NCBI RefSeq assembly: GCF_014650955.1
Contig: NZ_BMVY01000007.1
Span: 35,819-99,818, forward strand
Direction: 5' to 3'
From: Streptomyces tauricus
GTDB taxonomy: Bacteria > Actinomycetota > Actinomycetes > Streptomycetales > Streptomycetaceae
Length of the DNA stretch: 64,000 nucleotides
Below, piece by piece: positions 1 to 9,006 of the stretch (position 1 is the stretch's first letter; each line of letters begins with the position of its first letter). The translations under genes and the position numbers were made by a program. The notes below the pieces were generated by a model that was not told the origin of the DNA, ran no database searches, and worked only from the letters and a program-made list of their open reading frames with translations.

Positions 1-2
1 CG

Positions 3-707
3 CGGCTGCTCGCCGACACCGACCTGCTCGGCTCCTTCGAGGAGGGCAAGCTCTTCGGCACCGACTGGCTCCAGTCGCTCGGCGCCATTCCGAACGAGTA
101 TCTGCACTACTACTACTTCAACCGCGAGGCCGTCCGCGCCTACAGCCAGGCCGAGAAGACCCGCGGCGCGTTCCTCCGTGACCAGCAGGCGGGCTTCTAC
201 GAGGAGATGAGCCGCCCGGACAGCGCCGCCCTCACCGCCTGGGACCGTACGCGGGCCGAGCGCGAGGCCACGTACATGTCCGAGAACCGGGAGAGCGCCG
301 GCGCGGGCGAGCGCGACGCCGACGACCTCTCCGGCGGGTACGAGAAGGTGGCCCTCGCCCTGATGCGGGCCATCGCCCGTGACGAGCGGACCACGCTCAT
401 CCTCAACGTCCGCAACCAGGGCACCCTGACGGCCCTCGACGCGGACGCCGTCATCGAGGTGCCCTGCCTCGTCGACGCCAACGGCGCGCACCCGGTCGCC
501 GTGGCCCCGCTGCCCGACCACGCCACCGGCCTGGTGTGCGCGGTGAAGGCCGTGGAGCGGGAGGTGCTGGCCGCCGCCGCGTCGGGTTCGCGCGCGACGG
601 CCGTGAAGGCCTTCGCCCTGCACCCGCTGGTCGACTCGGTGAATGTGGCCCGGAATCTGGTGGACGGATACACCGCGGTCCATCCTGGTCTCGCCTACCT
701 CAAGTAA
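3..707 (+). CDS. GH4 family glycosidase (6-phospho-beta-glucosidase type), C-terminal part
   Basis: The last 234 residues of a family 4 glycoside hydrolase; the frame is open to the left edge, so the start and the NAD-binding N-terminus lie outside the window. GH4 enzymes use NAD and a divalent metal to cleave glycosides by oxidation and elimination, in the cytoplasm. Visible here are the Tyr-rich stretch LHYYYFN, which follows the catalytic region in this family, and a C-terminal part typical of the family (ILNVRNQGTL, EVPCLVDANGAHP). It ends 32 bp before the alpha-mannosidase and is probably in the same sugar-catabolic operon. The family call is firm; the exact substrate cannot be read from this fragment. 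Confidence 0.88.
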   Translation, partial: RLLADTDLLGSFEEGKLFGTDWLQSLGAIPNEYLHYYYFNREAVRAYSQAEKTRGAFLRDQQAGFYEEMSRPDSAALTAWDRTRAEREATYMSENRESAGAGERDADDLSGGYEKVALALMRAIARDERTTLILNVRNQGTLTALDADAVIEVPCLVDANGAHPVAVAPLPDHATGLVCAVKAVEREVLAAAASGSRATAVKAFALHPLVDSVNVARNLVDGYTAVHPGLAYLK

Positions 708-739
708 GCGCTTTCCCCGCTCGTTACCTGGAGACTTTC

Positions 740-3700
740 ATGCACGACGAACGCCGGCGAATCGAGGAGCGCGTCCAGCGCCTTCACGACCAGCGCATCA
801 AGGCCGCGATCTACGCCGCCGCCGTGCCCTTCGAGATCGAGGCCTGGCAGGCCCCGGGGGAGCCCGTCCCCTTCGAAGAGGCCGCCGCCGCCTCGTACGC
901 GCCCTTCGAGATGGGCACCCCGTGGGGCCCGCCCTGGGGCACGACGTGGTTCCGGATGCGTGGGCGGGTGCCCGCCGAGTGGGCGGGCCGGCGCGTCGAG
1001 GCCGTCATCGACCTCGGCTTCGTCGGCGACTGGCCCGGCAACCAGGCCGAGGCCCTCGTCCACCTCACGGACGGCACCCCGCTGAAGGCGGTCAACCCGC
1101 TCAACCAGTACGTGGCGATCGCCAACCCCGCCGTCGGCGGGGAGGAGATCGACTACCTGGTCGAGGCGGCCTCCAACCCGGACATCCTCGCCGACGACTT
1201 CTCCAAGATCACGCCGATGGGTGACATCCGCACCGCGGGCGACAAGCCCCTCTACACCTTCCGCCGCGCGGACCTCGCCGTCCTCGACGAGGAGGTCTGG
1301 CACCTCGACCTCGACATCCAGGTCCTGCGCGAGCTGATGCTGGAGCTGGGCGAGCACGACCCCCGCCGGCACGAGATCACCCACGCCCTGGACCGGGCCC
1401 TGGACCTGCTGGACCTCGACGACATCGCCGGTTCGGCCGCCGACGTACGGGCCGCGCTGAAGCCCGCGCTGTCCAAGCCCGCCAACGCCAGCGCCCACAT
1501 CGTCTCCGGCGTCGGCCACGCGCACATCGACTCCGCCTGGCTGTGGCCGATCCGCGAGACCAAGCGCAAGACGTCCCGCACCTTCTCGAACGTCACCTCG
1601 CTCGCCGACGAGTACGAGGACTTCATCTTCGCCTGCTCGCAGGCCCAGCAGTACGAGTGGGTGCGCGACAACTACCCCAAGGTCTGGGCCCGCATCCAGG
1701 AGTCCGTCAAGAAGGGCCAGTGGGCGCCGGTCGGCGGCATGTGGGTCGAGGCCGACGGCAACCTGCCCGGCGGCGAGGCCGTCGCCCGCCAGTTCGTGCA
1801 CGGCAAGCGGTTCTTCATCGAGCACTTCGGCGTCGAGACCAAGGGCGTGTGGCTGCCGGACTCCTTCGGCTACACCGCGTCCTACCCGCAGCTCGCCAAG
1901 CTGGCCGGCAACGAGTGGTTCCTCACCCAGAAGATCTCCTGGAACCAGACCAACAAGTTCCCCCACCACACCTTCTGGTGGGAGGGCATCGACGGCACGC
2001 GGATCTTCACGCACTTCCCGCCCGTCGACACCTACAACGCCCGGTTCAGCGGCGAGGAGATGGCCCGCGCCACCCGCAACTACCAGGAGAAGGGCGTCGG
2101 CACCCGCTCGCTGGCCCCCTTCGGCTGGGGCGACGGCGGCGGCGGCCCCACCCGCGAGATCATGGAGCGGGCGCGCCGCCTCGCCGACCTGGAGGGCTCG
2201 CCGAAGGTCGTCGTCGAGCACCCCGACGAGTTCTTCGCCAAGGCCCGCGAGGAGTACCCCGACGCCCCGGTCTGGGTCGGCGAGCTCTACCTGGAGCTGC
2301 ACCGGGCCACCTACACCTCGCAGGCCCGCACCAAGCAGGGCAACCGCCGCAGCGAACACAAGCTCCGCGAGGCCGAGTTGTGGGCCACGACGGCCGCGCT
2401 GCACGCGCCCGGCTACGCCTACCCGCACGACAAGCTCGACCGGCTCTGGAAGACGGTCCTGCTCCACCAGTTCCACGACATCCTGCCGGGCTCCTCGATC
2501 GCCTGGGTGCACCGCGAGGCGGAGGCCGAGTACGCGCGTGTCGCCGAGGAGGTCGAGGCACTGACCGCCGAGGCGGTCGCGGCACTCGGCACGGGCGGCG
2601 CCCGCGTCTTCAACACGAGCCCCGCCGAGCGCCGGGAGGTCGTACGGACCGCCGACGGCTCCCTGGCCCACACGGTCGTCCCGGCCAACGGCAGCGCGCC
2701 CCTCGGTACCGGTACCGGCGAGGCGCCGAGCCCTGTGACGGTCGAGGGCCGTGTCCTCGACAACGGTCTGGTGCGCGTGGAGATCGCCGAGGACGGCACC
2801 CTGTCCTCCGTACGCGATCTGCGCGCCGGTGGCCGGGAGGTCCTGGCGGACCAGGGCAACCTGCTCCGGCTGCACACGGACCTGCCCAACTACTGGGACG
2901 CCTGGGACGTCGACAAGCACTACAAGAACCGCTACACGGACCTGCTGGACGCCGAGTCCGTGACGGTCGTCGAGGACGACCCGCTGCTGGGGTCGATCCG
3001 CGTCGAGCGCTCCTTCGGCAACGGCTCACGCATCACGCAGACCATCAGCCTGCGCGCCGGCAGCCCCCGGATCGACTTCGAGACGGACATCGACTGGCAC
3101 GAGGCCGAGAAGTTCCTCAAGGCGGGCTTCCCGGTCGACATCCGGGCGGCGCACTCGTCGGCCGAGATCGCGTTCGGCCACATCCAGCGGCCCACGCACA
3201 CCAACACCACCTGGGAGTCGGCCCGCTTCGAGGTCTCCGGCCACCGCTGGGTCCACCTCGGCGAACCCGGCTACGGCGTCGCGGTCATCAACGACTCCAC
3301 ATACGGCCACGACGTCTCCCGCACAGTGCGCGAGGACGGCGGTACGACGACCACGGTCCGGCTCAGCCTGGTCCGCGCCCCGCGCATCCCGGACCCGGCG
3401 GCCGACCAGGGCAGGCACCACTTCACCTACGCGCTGCTGCCCGGCGCGACCATCGCGGACGCGGTCGCCGAGGGCTACGCGCTCAACCTCCCCCTGCGGG
3501 TCGCGGACTCGGCGGGCACCGCCGAACCGGTCGTCTCCGTGGACGGCGAGGGCGTGACCATCGAGGCCGTCAAGCTCGCCGACGACACCTCGGGCGATGT
3601 CGTCGTACGCCTCTACGAGTCACGCGGCGGCCGGGCGCAGGGCATCCTGCGCACGAGCTTCCCGCTGGCCGGTGCCGAGATCGCCGACCTGCTGGAGCGC

Positions 3701-3793
3701 CCGCTGTCGACGGCGGACACGGACGGGAACGGCGTCCCCGTCACCCTGCGTCCCTTCGAGATCCAGACGCTGCGACTGGCCGTGCGGAAGTGA
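740..3793 (+). CDS. GH38 alpha-mannosidase
   Basis: A 1017-residue cytoplasmic retaining alpha-mannosidase that removes alpha-linked mannose from oligosaccharides. The zinc-site signature GHAHIDSAWLW is at residues 259-269 (His260, His262, Asp264). The nucleophile motif WLPDSFGY has Asp at 374. Further family features are ILPGSSIAWVHREAEAEY in the middle domain and an all-beta C-terminal half. I chose ATG at 740, preceded by GGAG, because the open frame further upstream (from 536) overlaps the GH4 gene and does not resemble the family. Length and motif order match bacterial GH38 enzymes. Confidence 0.95.
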   Translation: MHDERRRIEERVQRLHDQRIKAAIYAAAVPFEIEAWQAPGEPVPFEEAAAASYAPFEMGTPWGPPWGTTWFRMRGRVPAEWAGRRVEAVIDLGFVGDWPGNQAEALVHLTDGTPLKAVNPLNQYVAIANPAVGGEEIDYLVEAASNPDILADDFSKITPMGDIRTAGDKPLYTFRRADLAVLDEEVWHLDLDIQVLRELMLELGEHDPRRHEITHALDRALDLLDLDDIAGSAADVRAALKPALSKPANASAHIVSGVGHAHIDSAWLWPIRETKRKTSRTFSNVTSLADEYEDFIFACSQAQQYEWVRDNYPKVWARIQESVKKGQWAPVGGMWVEADGNLPGGEAVARQFVHGKRFFIEHFGVETKGVWLPDSFGYTASYPQLAKLAGNEWFLTQKISWNQTNKFPHHTFWWEGIDGTRIFTHFPPVDTYNARFSGEEMARATRNYQEKGVGTRSLAPFGWGDGGGGPTREIMERARRLADLEGSPKVVVEHPDEFFAKAREEYPDAPVWVGELYLELHRATYTSQARTKQGNRRSEHKLREAELWATTAALHAPGYAYPHDKLDRLWKTVLLHQFHDILPGSSIAWVHREAEAEYARVAEEVEALTAEAVAALGTGGARVFNTSPAERREVVRTADGSLAHTVVPANGSAPLGTGTGEAPSPVTVEGRVLDNGLVRVEIAEDGTLSSVRDLRAGGREVLADQGNLLRLHTDLPNYWDAWDVDKHYKNRYTDLLDAESVTVVEDDPLLGSIRVERSFGNGSRITQTISLRAGSPRIDFETDIDWHEAEKFLKAGFPVDIRAAHSSAEIAFGHIQRPTHTNTTWESARFEVSGHRWVHLGEPGYGVAVINDSTYGHDVSRTVREDGGTTTTVRLSLVRAPRIPDPAADQGRHHFTYALLPGATIADAVAEGYALNLPLRVADSAGTAEPVVSVDGEGVTIEAVKLADDTSGDVVVRLYESRGGRAQGILRTSFPLAGAEIADLLERPLSTADTDGNGVPVTLRPFEIQTLRLAVRK

Positions 3794-3990
3794 CGGACAC
3801 GCTCATGCGGAAGCGGTGACCCCGTTTCCCATGAACAATTAAGGAAGCGATGAACGGCCTGGTCACGGTAGGGGCGGGGGAGGTCCCCCACCCGCCGTGA
3901 CCAGTGCGCGTTCCCTGGACGACATCTGCGGTTCGCCCGGCGCCCCTGTGATGAGTGCGATGGGGGGCAGTGCGAGAGAAAGGTGTCACC

Positions 3991-4875
3991 GTGCGAGACC
4001 CGCGCATGTCCGCGATCGGCAAAGGGTTGAGGCGCCGCGGCAGACTGATGGCCCAGGCGGTGAGCCCGCCGCGCCGCGGCCTCGACGCCGCACCCGGCCC
4101 CCGTGCCGCCGAGGGTTCCCGCGCGGACGGTTACGTGGCGCCCCGCGCCCCGCGTCTGGTGGACTCGCCGGTCTTCGTCCTGTCCTGCGTCCGCTCGGGC
4201 TCGACCCTCCTGAGGGTCCTGCTGAACAGCCACAGCAGCATCCGCGCCCCGCACGAGATGCACTTGCGCACCCTGCACGTCCATCTGTCCCGCGACTTCA
4301 CCGCCGACGCCATGCGGGCGCTCGAACTGGACAAGGAGGAACTGGAGCACACGCTGTGGGACCGGGTGATGCACCTGGAACTCGCCCGCAGCGGCAAGCA
4401 GATCATCGTCGACAAGACCCCGCCGAACACCCTCATCTGGCCGCGCCTGCAACGATGTTGGCCCAACGCCCGCTACATCGTGCTGCTCCGCCACCCCGGC
4501 GCGGTGGTCGCCTCCCTCACCGACCGCCGCACCGACCCCGACCACGAACAGATCCGCGCCGAGGTCCTCGACTACGGCGTACGGCTCGACGAGGCCCGCC
4601 GCGCCCTCGACGCCCATGTGATGACGTACGAGGACCTCACCGCCGATCCCGAGGGGACCACGCGCGGGCTGTGCGAGTACCTGGACGTGCCGTGGGAGAG
4701 CGCGATGCTCGACTACGGGACGAAGGACCACGGCACCTTCCGGCCGCAGCTCGGCGACTGGAGCCCCACCATCAGGTCGGGCCGTGTCCAGCCGGCCCGC
4801 CCGGCCGACCCGAAGGCCGAACTGCCGCCGCGGCTCGCCGAGTTGGCGAGGGCGTGGGGATACCCGGTCTCCTGA
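3991..4875 (+). CDS. Sulfotransferase family protein (PAPS-dependent)
   Basis: A protein of about 294 residues of the P-loop sulfotransferase superfamily, which moves sulfate from PAPS to a hydroxyl or amine acceptor. The 5'-phosphosulfate loop is SCVRSGSTLLRVLLNSH near residue 60. The 3'-phosphate-binding segment is YIVLLRHPGAVVASL. The acidic HEMHL and the late ELARAWGYP stretch are also typical. GTG 3991 is preferred over the upstream GTG 3955 because GAGAAAGG sits 8 nt ahead of it. The gene stands alone, convergent with the ATP-grasp gene. The acceptor is unknown, and nothing ties it to the distant biosynthetic cluster. Confidence 0.85.
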   Translation: MRDPRMSAIGKGLRRRGRLMAQAVSPPRRGLDAAPGPRAAEGSRADGYVAPRAPRLVDSPVFVLSCVRSGSTLLRVLLNSHSSIRAPHEMHLRTLHVHLSRDFTADAMRALELDKEELEHTLWDRVMHLELARSGKQIIVDKTPPNTLIWPRLQRCWPNARYIVLLRHPGAVVASLTDRRTDPDHEQIRAEVLDYGVRLDEARRALDAHVMTYEDLTADPEGTTRGLCEYLDVPWESAMLDYGTKDHGTFRPQLGDWSPTIRSGRVQPARPADPKAELPPRLAELARAWGYPVS

Positions 4876-5009
4876 CCGGGCGCCCCCCCGCCACGATGTG
4901 ACGCGAGTTCGCCCAGTCGCGGATCTGCGTCCAGGTCGCCGGCGGGGTCAGCTCCTGCTGGTCGCGGGGGTGCGGGAGGTGACACGTGCACCAAATTGGT
5001 ATGGACCAA

Positions 5010-6197
5010 TCAGACTGTCAAGGGCCTGTCCGAAGACTGCGCAGCCTGAGCCGTATGGGCCTTGTGGCCCGGCTGAGCCGAACGGGTCGCCTGAGCCGTA
5101 TGGGCCTCCTGCGCCGGCTGGGCTTCCTGAGCCAGCTGGACAGGCTGCGCTTCGGGGGCGGTCTCCGGCGCCGAGACGGGACGCACCGCGCGCGGTCCGG
5201 AGACCACCGCGTAGTCCGAGCCGAGGAACGGCGGGACGACATCGCCGGGCTCCTCGCCGAGCGCGAGGCGCACGGCGGCCCACGGGGCGTTGATCCCGCA
5301 CTGCGAGAGCTGGTGCAGACCGCCCGCCGGGCGCGTGTTGACGTCCATCAGGACCGGCTTGTCACCGAGCATCCGGAACTGGATGTTCGTCAGGTAGTGC
5401 AGCCCGAAGCCTTCCGCGAGGACGCGCGCCGGCTCGATGAACGACGGGTCGAGCGTGAAGCCGCGCCGCCGCCCGTTCTTCGTACGGCCCACGGCCATCC
5501 GCACCCGTCCGTCCGGACCGGTGAGGCAGTCCACGGACACCTCCGGCTCACCCAGAAGGGGCATGACAAGCCAGTCCACGGGCTCGTCCGCCTGTTGCAG
5601 CGCCTGGACGACCAGGTCCAGCGGCATGTACGGGCTGGGGAAGCCGCTCAGGTGCATGAGCGAGAAGGGGGTGCGCGTGATGATGCGGAAGCCGACGCCA
5701 CCCGCTCCGGAGGCGGGCTTGAAGCACGCCTTGTAGCCGGCGGCCTCCAGCTCGTCGACCGCGGCGATCAGCTCGTCCGCGGTGCGCACCCGCCACCACG
5801 GCGGCACCGGCACGCCGAGCTTCTCGACGGCCTCGTACGCGACGACCTTGTCCTGGAAGGTGTGCACGGCCTCGGCGGGCGGCGCGAGCAGCGCGGTGCC
5901 GACCGCGGCGAACTCCTCGCGGTGCCCGGCGAGGGCGGTCTGGTGCAGGACGGGTACGAACACGTCGATCGAGTGCCGGGCGCACTGGTCGAGCGCGTAC
6001 TCGACGTAGGCGGCCGGGGACAGCCCCTCCGGCTCCATCGCGGCGATGTCCGCGGCGGCCAGGATCGGGGAGTCGGGGTCGCCGTGGGTGGCGTGGATCT
6101 CGACCGCGCGGCCACACGGATTTCGCCGCAGCTGATCCATGAAGAACACGTTCTCCGCGTACGTGCGGTTGAGCCAGACGCGTACGCGAGAGACCAT
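5010..6197 (-). CDS. ATP-grasp carboxylate-amine ligase-like protein with Ala/Gln-rich tail
   Basis: A 395-residue ATP-grasp enzyme, expected to activate a carboxylate as an acyl phosphate and join it to an amine. The N-terminal part carries FVPVLHQTALAG and the substrate/ADP-binding region. The ATP-grasp core shows YKACFKPASGAGGVGFRI, then PLLGEPEVSVDCL and the metal-binding MDVNTRPAGGLHQ. The last ~65 residues (from about 330) are low-complexity repeats rich in A, Q, P and H, unlike any ATP-grasp core. ATG is preceded by AAAGGCGG at a good distance. The substrate is unknown; the relatives suggest amino acid or nucleotide-type acids. Confidence 0.82.
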   Translation of the reverse strand: MVSRVRVWLNRTYAENVFFMDQLRRNPCGRAVEIHATHGDPDSPILAAADIAAMEPEGLSPAAYVEYALDQCARHSIDVFVPVLHQTALAGHREEFAAVGTALLAPPAEAVHTFQDKVVAYEAVEKLGVPVPPWWRVRTADELIAAVDELEAAGYKACFKPASGAGGVGFRIITRTPFSLMHLSGFPSPYMPLDLVVQALQQADEPVDWLVMPLLGEPEVSVDCLTGPDGRVRMAVGRTKNGRRRGFTLDPSFIEPARVLAEGFGLHYLTNIQFRMLGDKPVLMDVNTRPAGGLHQLSQCGINAPWAAVRLALGEEPGDVVPPFLGSDYAVVSGPRAVRPVSAPETAPEAQPVQLAQEAQPAQEAHTAQATRSAQPGHKAHTAQAAQSSDRPLTV

Positions 6198-6883
6198 GCA
6201 GGCCGCCTTTCAGGGTTTGCGGGCACGTCAAATCAGGCCGTGCTCGGCAAGAGGTTAGGTGGGTACACAAAACCGCCGTTCGAAAACGGGAGTTCGTGGC
6301 GGTTGTGTATGGCCGATCATAGGGGTTCCTGAGCAGTGCTGCTGCTACGGGCGTGTTACGGAATCCCCCGACGACTCCGCCGCACGGCTTTGCCCGACGG
6401 GCCCGCCGAGGCTCGCGCGCCAGGTCAGAGGCCTGCACCACATCGGCGCGCACCGGTGACCACCGGGCCCGCCCGGACGCCCACCGGTGCTCCAGATCAC
6501 CACCACGCACTCGGCGAATCGGGCGACACCCGCGCCCGATCACCGGCCCGGTCCGCCGGCGGCCGCCAGGCCGGGCCTCCCGGCGACGGGCCGCCGAAGC
6601 GCGGGCCGTCGGATCGGCAAGATGGCGGGCGCCCGGTGCCCGGCACGTCCGTAGGCCGGGTGGCCGGGCGTGCGTGTCGGGCGCATGAGGGGCGCCGCTT
6701 GGGCGCCGTCCGCGCGGGCGGGCCGCAGTGCGTGTCGGCGTGCGCGTGTGGACGGTGCGCGGTCGCTTGGGGTGCGGGGTCCAAGCCCGCGCGGAGTCGG
6801 TCTTGTACCGGGCCGGGCGCGTGTGTTCTTGTGTTCTCATCCGGGTGGCCGTGAGGCGTCCCGGCACGGGGAGGGGAGCGAGG
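6198..6883. other. 686-bp intergenic region with a 7-bp inverted repeat
   Basis: Divergent region between the ATP-grasp gene and the metallophosphoesterase. Open frames here overlap each other and have no ribosome binding site or recognisable domain, so I see no gene. The notable element is an inverted repeat, AACCGCC at 6271-6277 and GGCGGTT at 6298-6304, with a 20-nt loop. It lies about 75 nt upstream of the leftward start, in a less GC-rich patch (6230-6330) that probably carries the promoters. Confidence 0.5.
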
Positions 6884-7789
6884 GTGACGACGGCTGACCG
6901 TCAGGGCCGGCTGCTGGCCATCAGCGACCTGCACGTCGGATACGCCGAGAACCGCGCCCTCGTCGAGGAGATGCGCCCCGAGACCGATGACGACTGGCTC
7001 CTCGTGGCCGGCGACGTCGCGGAGACGGTCGCCGACATCCGCTGGGCCCTCGAAACGCTCAGCCGGCGCTTCCGGAAAGTGATCTGGGCCCCCGGCAACC
7101 ACGAACTGTGGACCCACCCCAAGGACACCGTCACCCTGCGCGGAGTGGCCCGCTACGAATACCTCGTGGAGCTCTGCCGAGAGCTGGGCGTGCTCACCCC
7201 CGAGGACCCGTACCCCGTGTGGGAGGGCCCCGAGGGCCCCGTCGCCGTGGCCCCGCTCTTCCTCCTCTACGACTACTCGTTCCTGCCCGCGGGCTGCGCG
7301 ACCAAGGAAGAGGGCCTCGCGTACGCCCACGGGACCGGCATCGTCTGCACGGACGAGCACGTGCTGCACCCCGACCCGTACCCCAGCCGCGAGGCCTGGT
7401 GCCGGGCCCGGGTCGCGGAGACCGAACGCAGGCTCGCGGAGATCCCCGCGGACCTGCCCACGGTGCTCGTCAACCACTACCCGCTGGACCGGCACCCCAC
7501 GGAAGTCCTCTGGTACCCGGAGTTCGCCATGTGGTGCGGCACCCGGCTCACCTCGGACTGGCACCGCACCCACCGCGTGGCCGTCATGGTCTACGGCCAC
7601 CTGCACATTCCCCGCACCACCTGGCTCGACGGCGTCCGCTTCGAAGAGGTGTCGGTGGGTTACCCCCGCGAGTGGCGCAAGCGCTCGGAACCGCCGGGCA
7701 AGCTGCGCCGCATTCTGCCGATGGAGGTCGGATCCGGTGATCGAGGAACTGCTCCCGGAGTCGGTCGTGGCCGTGGAGGCACACGCTGA
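6884..7789 (+). CDS. Metallophosphoesterase (calcineurin-like)
   Basis: A 301-residue phosphoesterase of the calcineurin-like fold with two metal ions. The metal-ligand motifs appear in order: ISDLHVGY (DxH) near residue 12, AGDVAE near 43, PGNHELW near 73, VNHYPL near 195 and YGHLHIP near 238. GTG 6884 is chosen because GAGGGGAG precedes it; the open frame runs 156 nt further upstream without homology. The 3' end overlaps the phosphopantetheinyl transferase gene by 53 nt, so the two are co-transcribed. The substrate is unknown. Confidence 0.9.
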   Translation: MTTADRQGRLLAISDLHVGYAENRALVEEMRPETDDDWLLVAGDVAETVADIRWALETLSRRFRKVIWAPGNHELWTHPKDTVTLRGVARYEYLVELCRELGVLTPEDPYPVWEGPEGPVAVAPLFLLYDYSFLPAGCATKEEGLAYAHGTGIVCTDEHVLHPDPYPSREAWCRARVAETERRLAEIPADLPTVLVNHYPLDRHPTEVLWYPEFAMWCGTRLTSDWHRTHRVAVMVYGHLHIPRTTWLDGVRFEEVSVGYPREWRKRSEPPGKLRRILPMEVGSGDRGTAPGVGRGRGGTR

Positions 7790-8444
7790 CGACCACGCCG
7801 AGGGCACCAGGGCCCCGACGCCGTACCCCGAGCTGTATCCCGAGGAAGAGGCGCTGATCGCACGCGCCGTCGAGAAGCGGCGCCGCGAGTTCACCGTGGT
7901 ACGCGGGTGCGCCCGACGCGCCATGGAGAAGCTCGGCGTGCCCCCGCAGGCCGTCCTCAGCGGCGACCGGGGAGCCCCGCGGTGGCCCGACGGGCTGATC
8001 GGCAGCATGACGCACTGCGACGGCTACGCCGCCGCCGCGCTGGCCCGGGCCACCGACCTCGCCTCGCTCGGCATCGACGCGGAGCCCCATCTGCCGCTCC
8101 CCGCCGACGTGCTGCCCTCGGTCGCGCTGCCCGACGAGGTCCGGCGGCTGGGCGAGCTCGCCGGACACCATCCGCGGATCCACTGGGACCGGCTCCTGTT
8201 CAGCGCCAAGGAGTCGGTCTACAAGGCGTGGTTCCCCCTCACCGGGAAATGGCTCGACTTCTCCGAGGCCGACATCGAGGTCTTCATGGATCCCGGACAC
8301 ACCACGTCCGGCGGCCTGAGCGCCGGACTCCTCGTACCCGGCCCGGTGGTGGACGGCCGTCGCATCGGCCGCTTCGAAGGACGCTGGACGGTGAGCCGGG
8401 GCCTCGTGGCGACCTCGGTGACCGTGCCGTACGGGCAGGGCTGA
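7737..8444 (+). CDS. 4'-phosphopantetheinyl transferase (EntD/Sfp type)
   Basis: A 235-residue transferase that moves the phosphopantetheine arm of CoA onto the serine of carrier proteins. Key motifs are SMTHCDGYAAAA, LGIDAEPH (Mg-binding Asp and Glu) and FSAKESVYKAW (the WxxKEA-type motif). The N-terminal third (ELYPEEEALIARA, RRREFTVVRGCAR) is typical of the actinobacterial EntD-like subgroup. The start lies inside the upstream phosphoesterase gene (53-nt overlap), a close pairing that suggests translational coupling. It is the only PPTase in the window and could activate the ACP, PCP and PKS carrier domains of the cluster at 25-60 kb (inference). Confidence 0.93.
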   Translation: MIEELLPESVVAVEAHADDHAEGTRAPTPYPELYPEEEALIARAVEKRRREFTVVRGCARRAMEKLGVPPQAVLSGDRGAPRWPDGLIGSMTHCDGYAAAALARATDLASLGIDAEPHLPLPADVLPSVALPDEVRRLGELAGHHPRIHWDRLLFSAKESVYKAWFPLTGKWLDFSEADIEVFMDPGHTTSGGLSAGLLVPGPVVDGRRIGRFEGRWTVSRGLVATSVTVPYGQG

Positions 8445-8528
8445 GCGCGGCGGCCGGGTGCCGGGCCGCCGTCCCCCTCCCGTCGGAGAACGGGCCGAAG
8501 GACCGGCCGAAGGGCTGACGGTGGTTCA

Positions 8529-8756
8529 TCACACCTCCGGGCACCAGGTGTGCAGCAGGCGGAAGAACGCCTCCTCGTTGCCCTCGAGACCCGCCGCGGC
8601 CAGTGCGCGCTCCGCCTCCGCGAGGGCGGCGGGCGGCACGACCACCGGTCGGCCCGAACCGGACGGGGCGTCCATCGCGGCTCGTACGGTCTGCAGCAGG
8701 CGCAGATAGGCCTGCACGGCGGTGCGTTCGTGATCGGTCAGTACGGCTGTCGGCAT
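8529..8756 (-). CDS. Small hypothetical protein (75 aa)
   Basis: A 75-residue, probably helical soluble protein beginning MPTAVLTDHERTAVQAY and ending FFRLLHTWCPEV. I place the start at 8756 because GGGAG lies about 9 nt upstream; the longer frame adds an Arg/Glu-rich stretch without support. It is convergent with the PPTase gene and divergent from the hydrolase. I recognise no domain and offer no function. Confidence 0.55.
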   Translation of the reverse strand: MPTAVLTDHERTAVQAYLRLLQTVRAAMDAPSGSGRPVVVPPAALAEAERALAAAGLEGNEEAFFRLLHTWCPEV

Positions 8757-9006
8757 CGGACGGCTCTCCCGGTTCGGCTCGGCTTCCGCTCTTCGGTCCT
8801 GCTCGCGCCGCCGCACAGCGGTGGCGCTGGGTCCAGCTTGCCGTCCGCCACTGACAATGCCCTTTCCGTGCGTGTTCGTTCGCCCGGTTAGCCGAGGGGA
8901 AACCTCACGGAAACCCCTTGTCGGACAAGGGGCTTACGCTGGAACAGAGGCCCGGGGCCGTACTCCCGGCGGCTCGGCGAAGGACCCGAGGAGGGGAGAC
9001 GAGCCG

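Noticed and set aside
695..2920. 741-aa open frame antisense to the alpha-mannosidase gene
   Set aside because: Shadow of a firmly identified GH38 gene; no motifs or ribosome binding site.
6353..6854. Overlapping open frames in the 6.2-6.9 kb intergenic region
   Set aside because: Several frames overlap on both strands, Arg/Pro-rich, without ribosome binding sites or recognisable domains.
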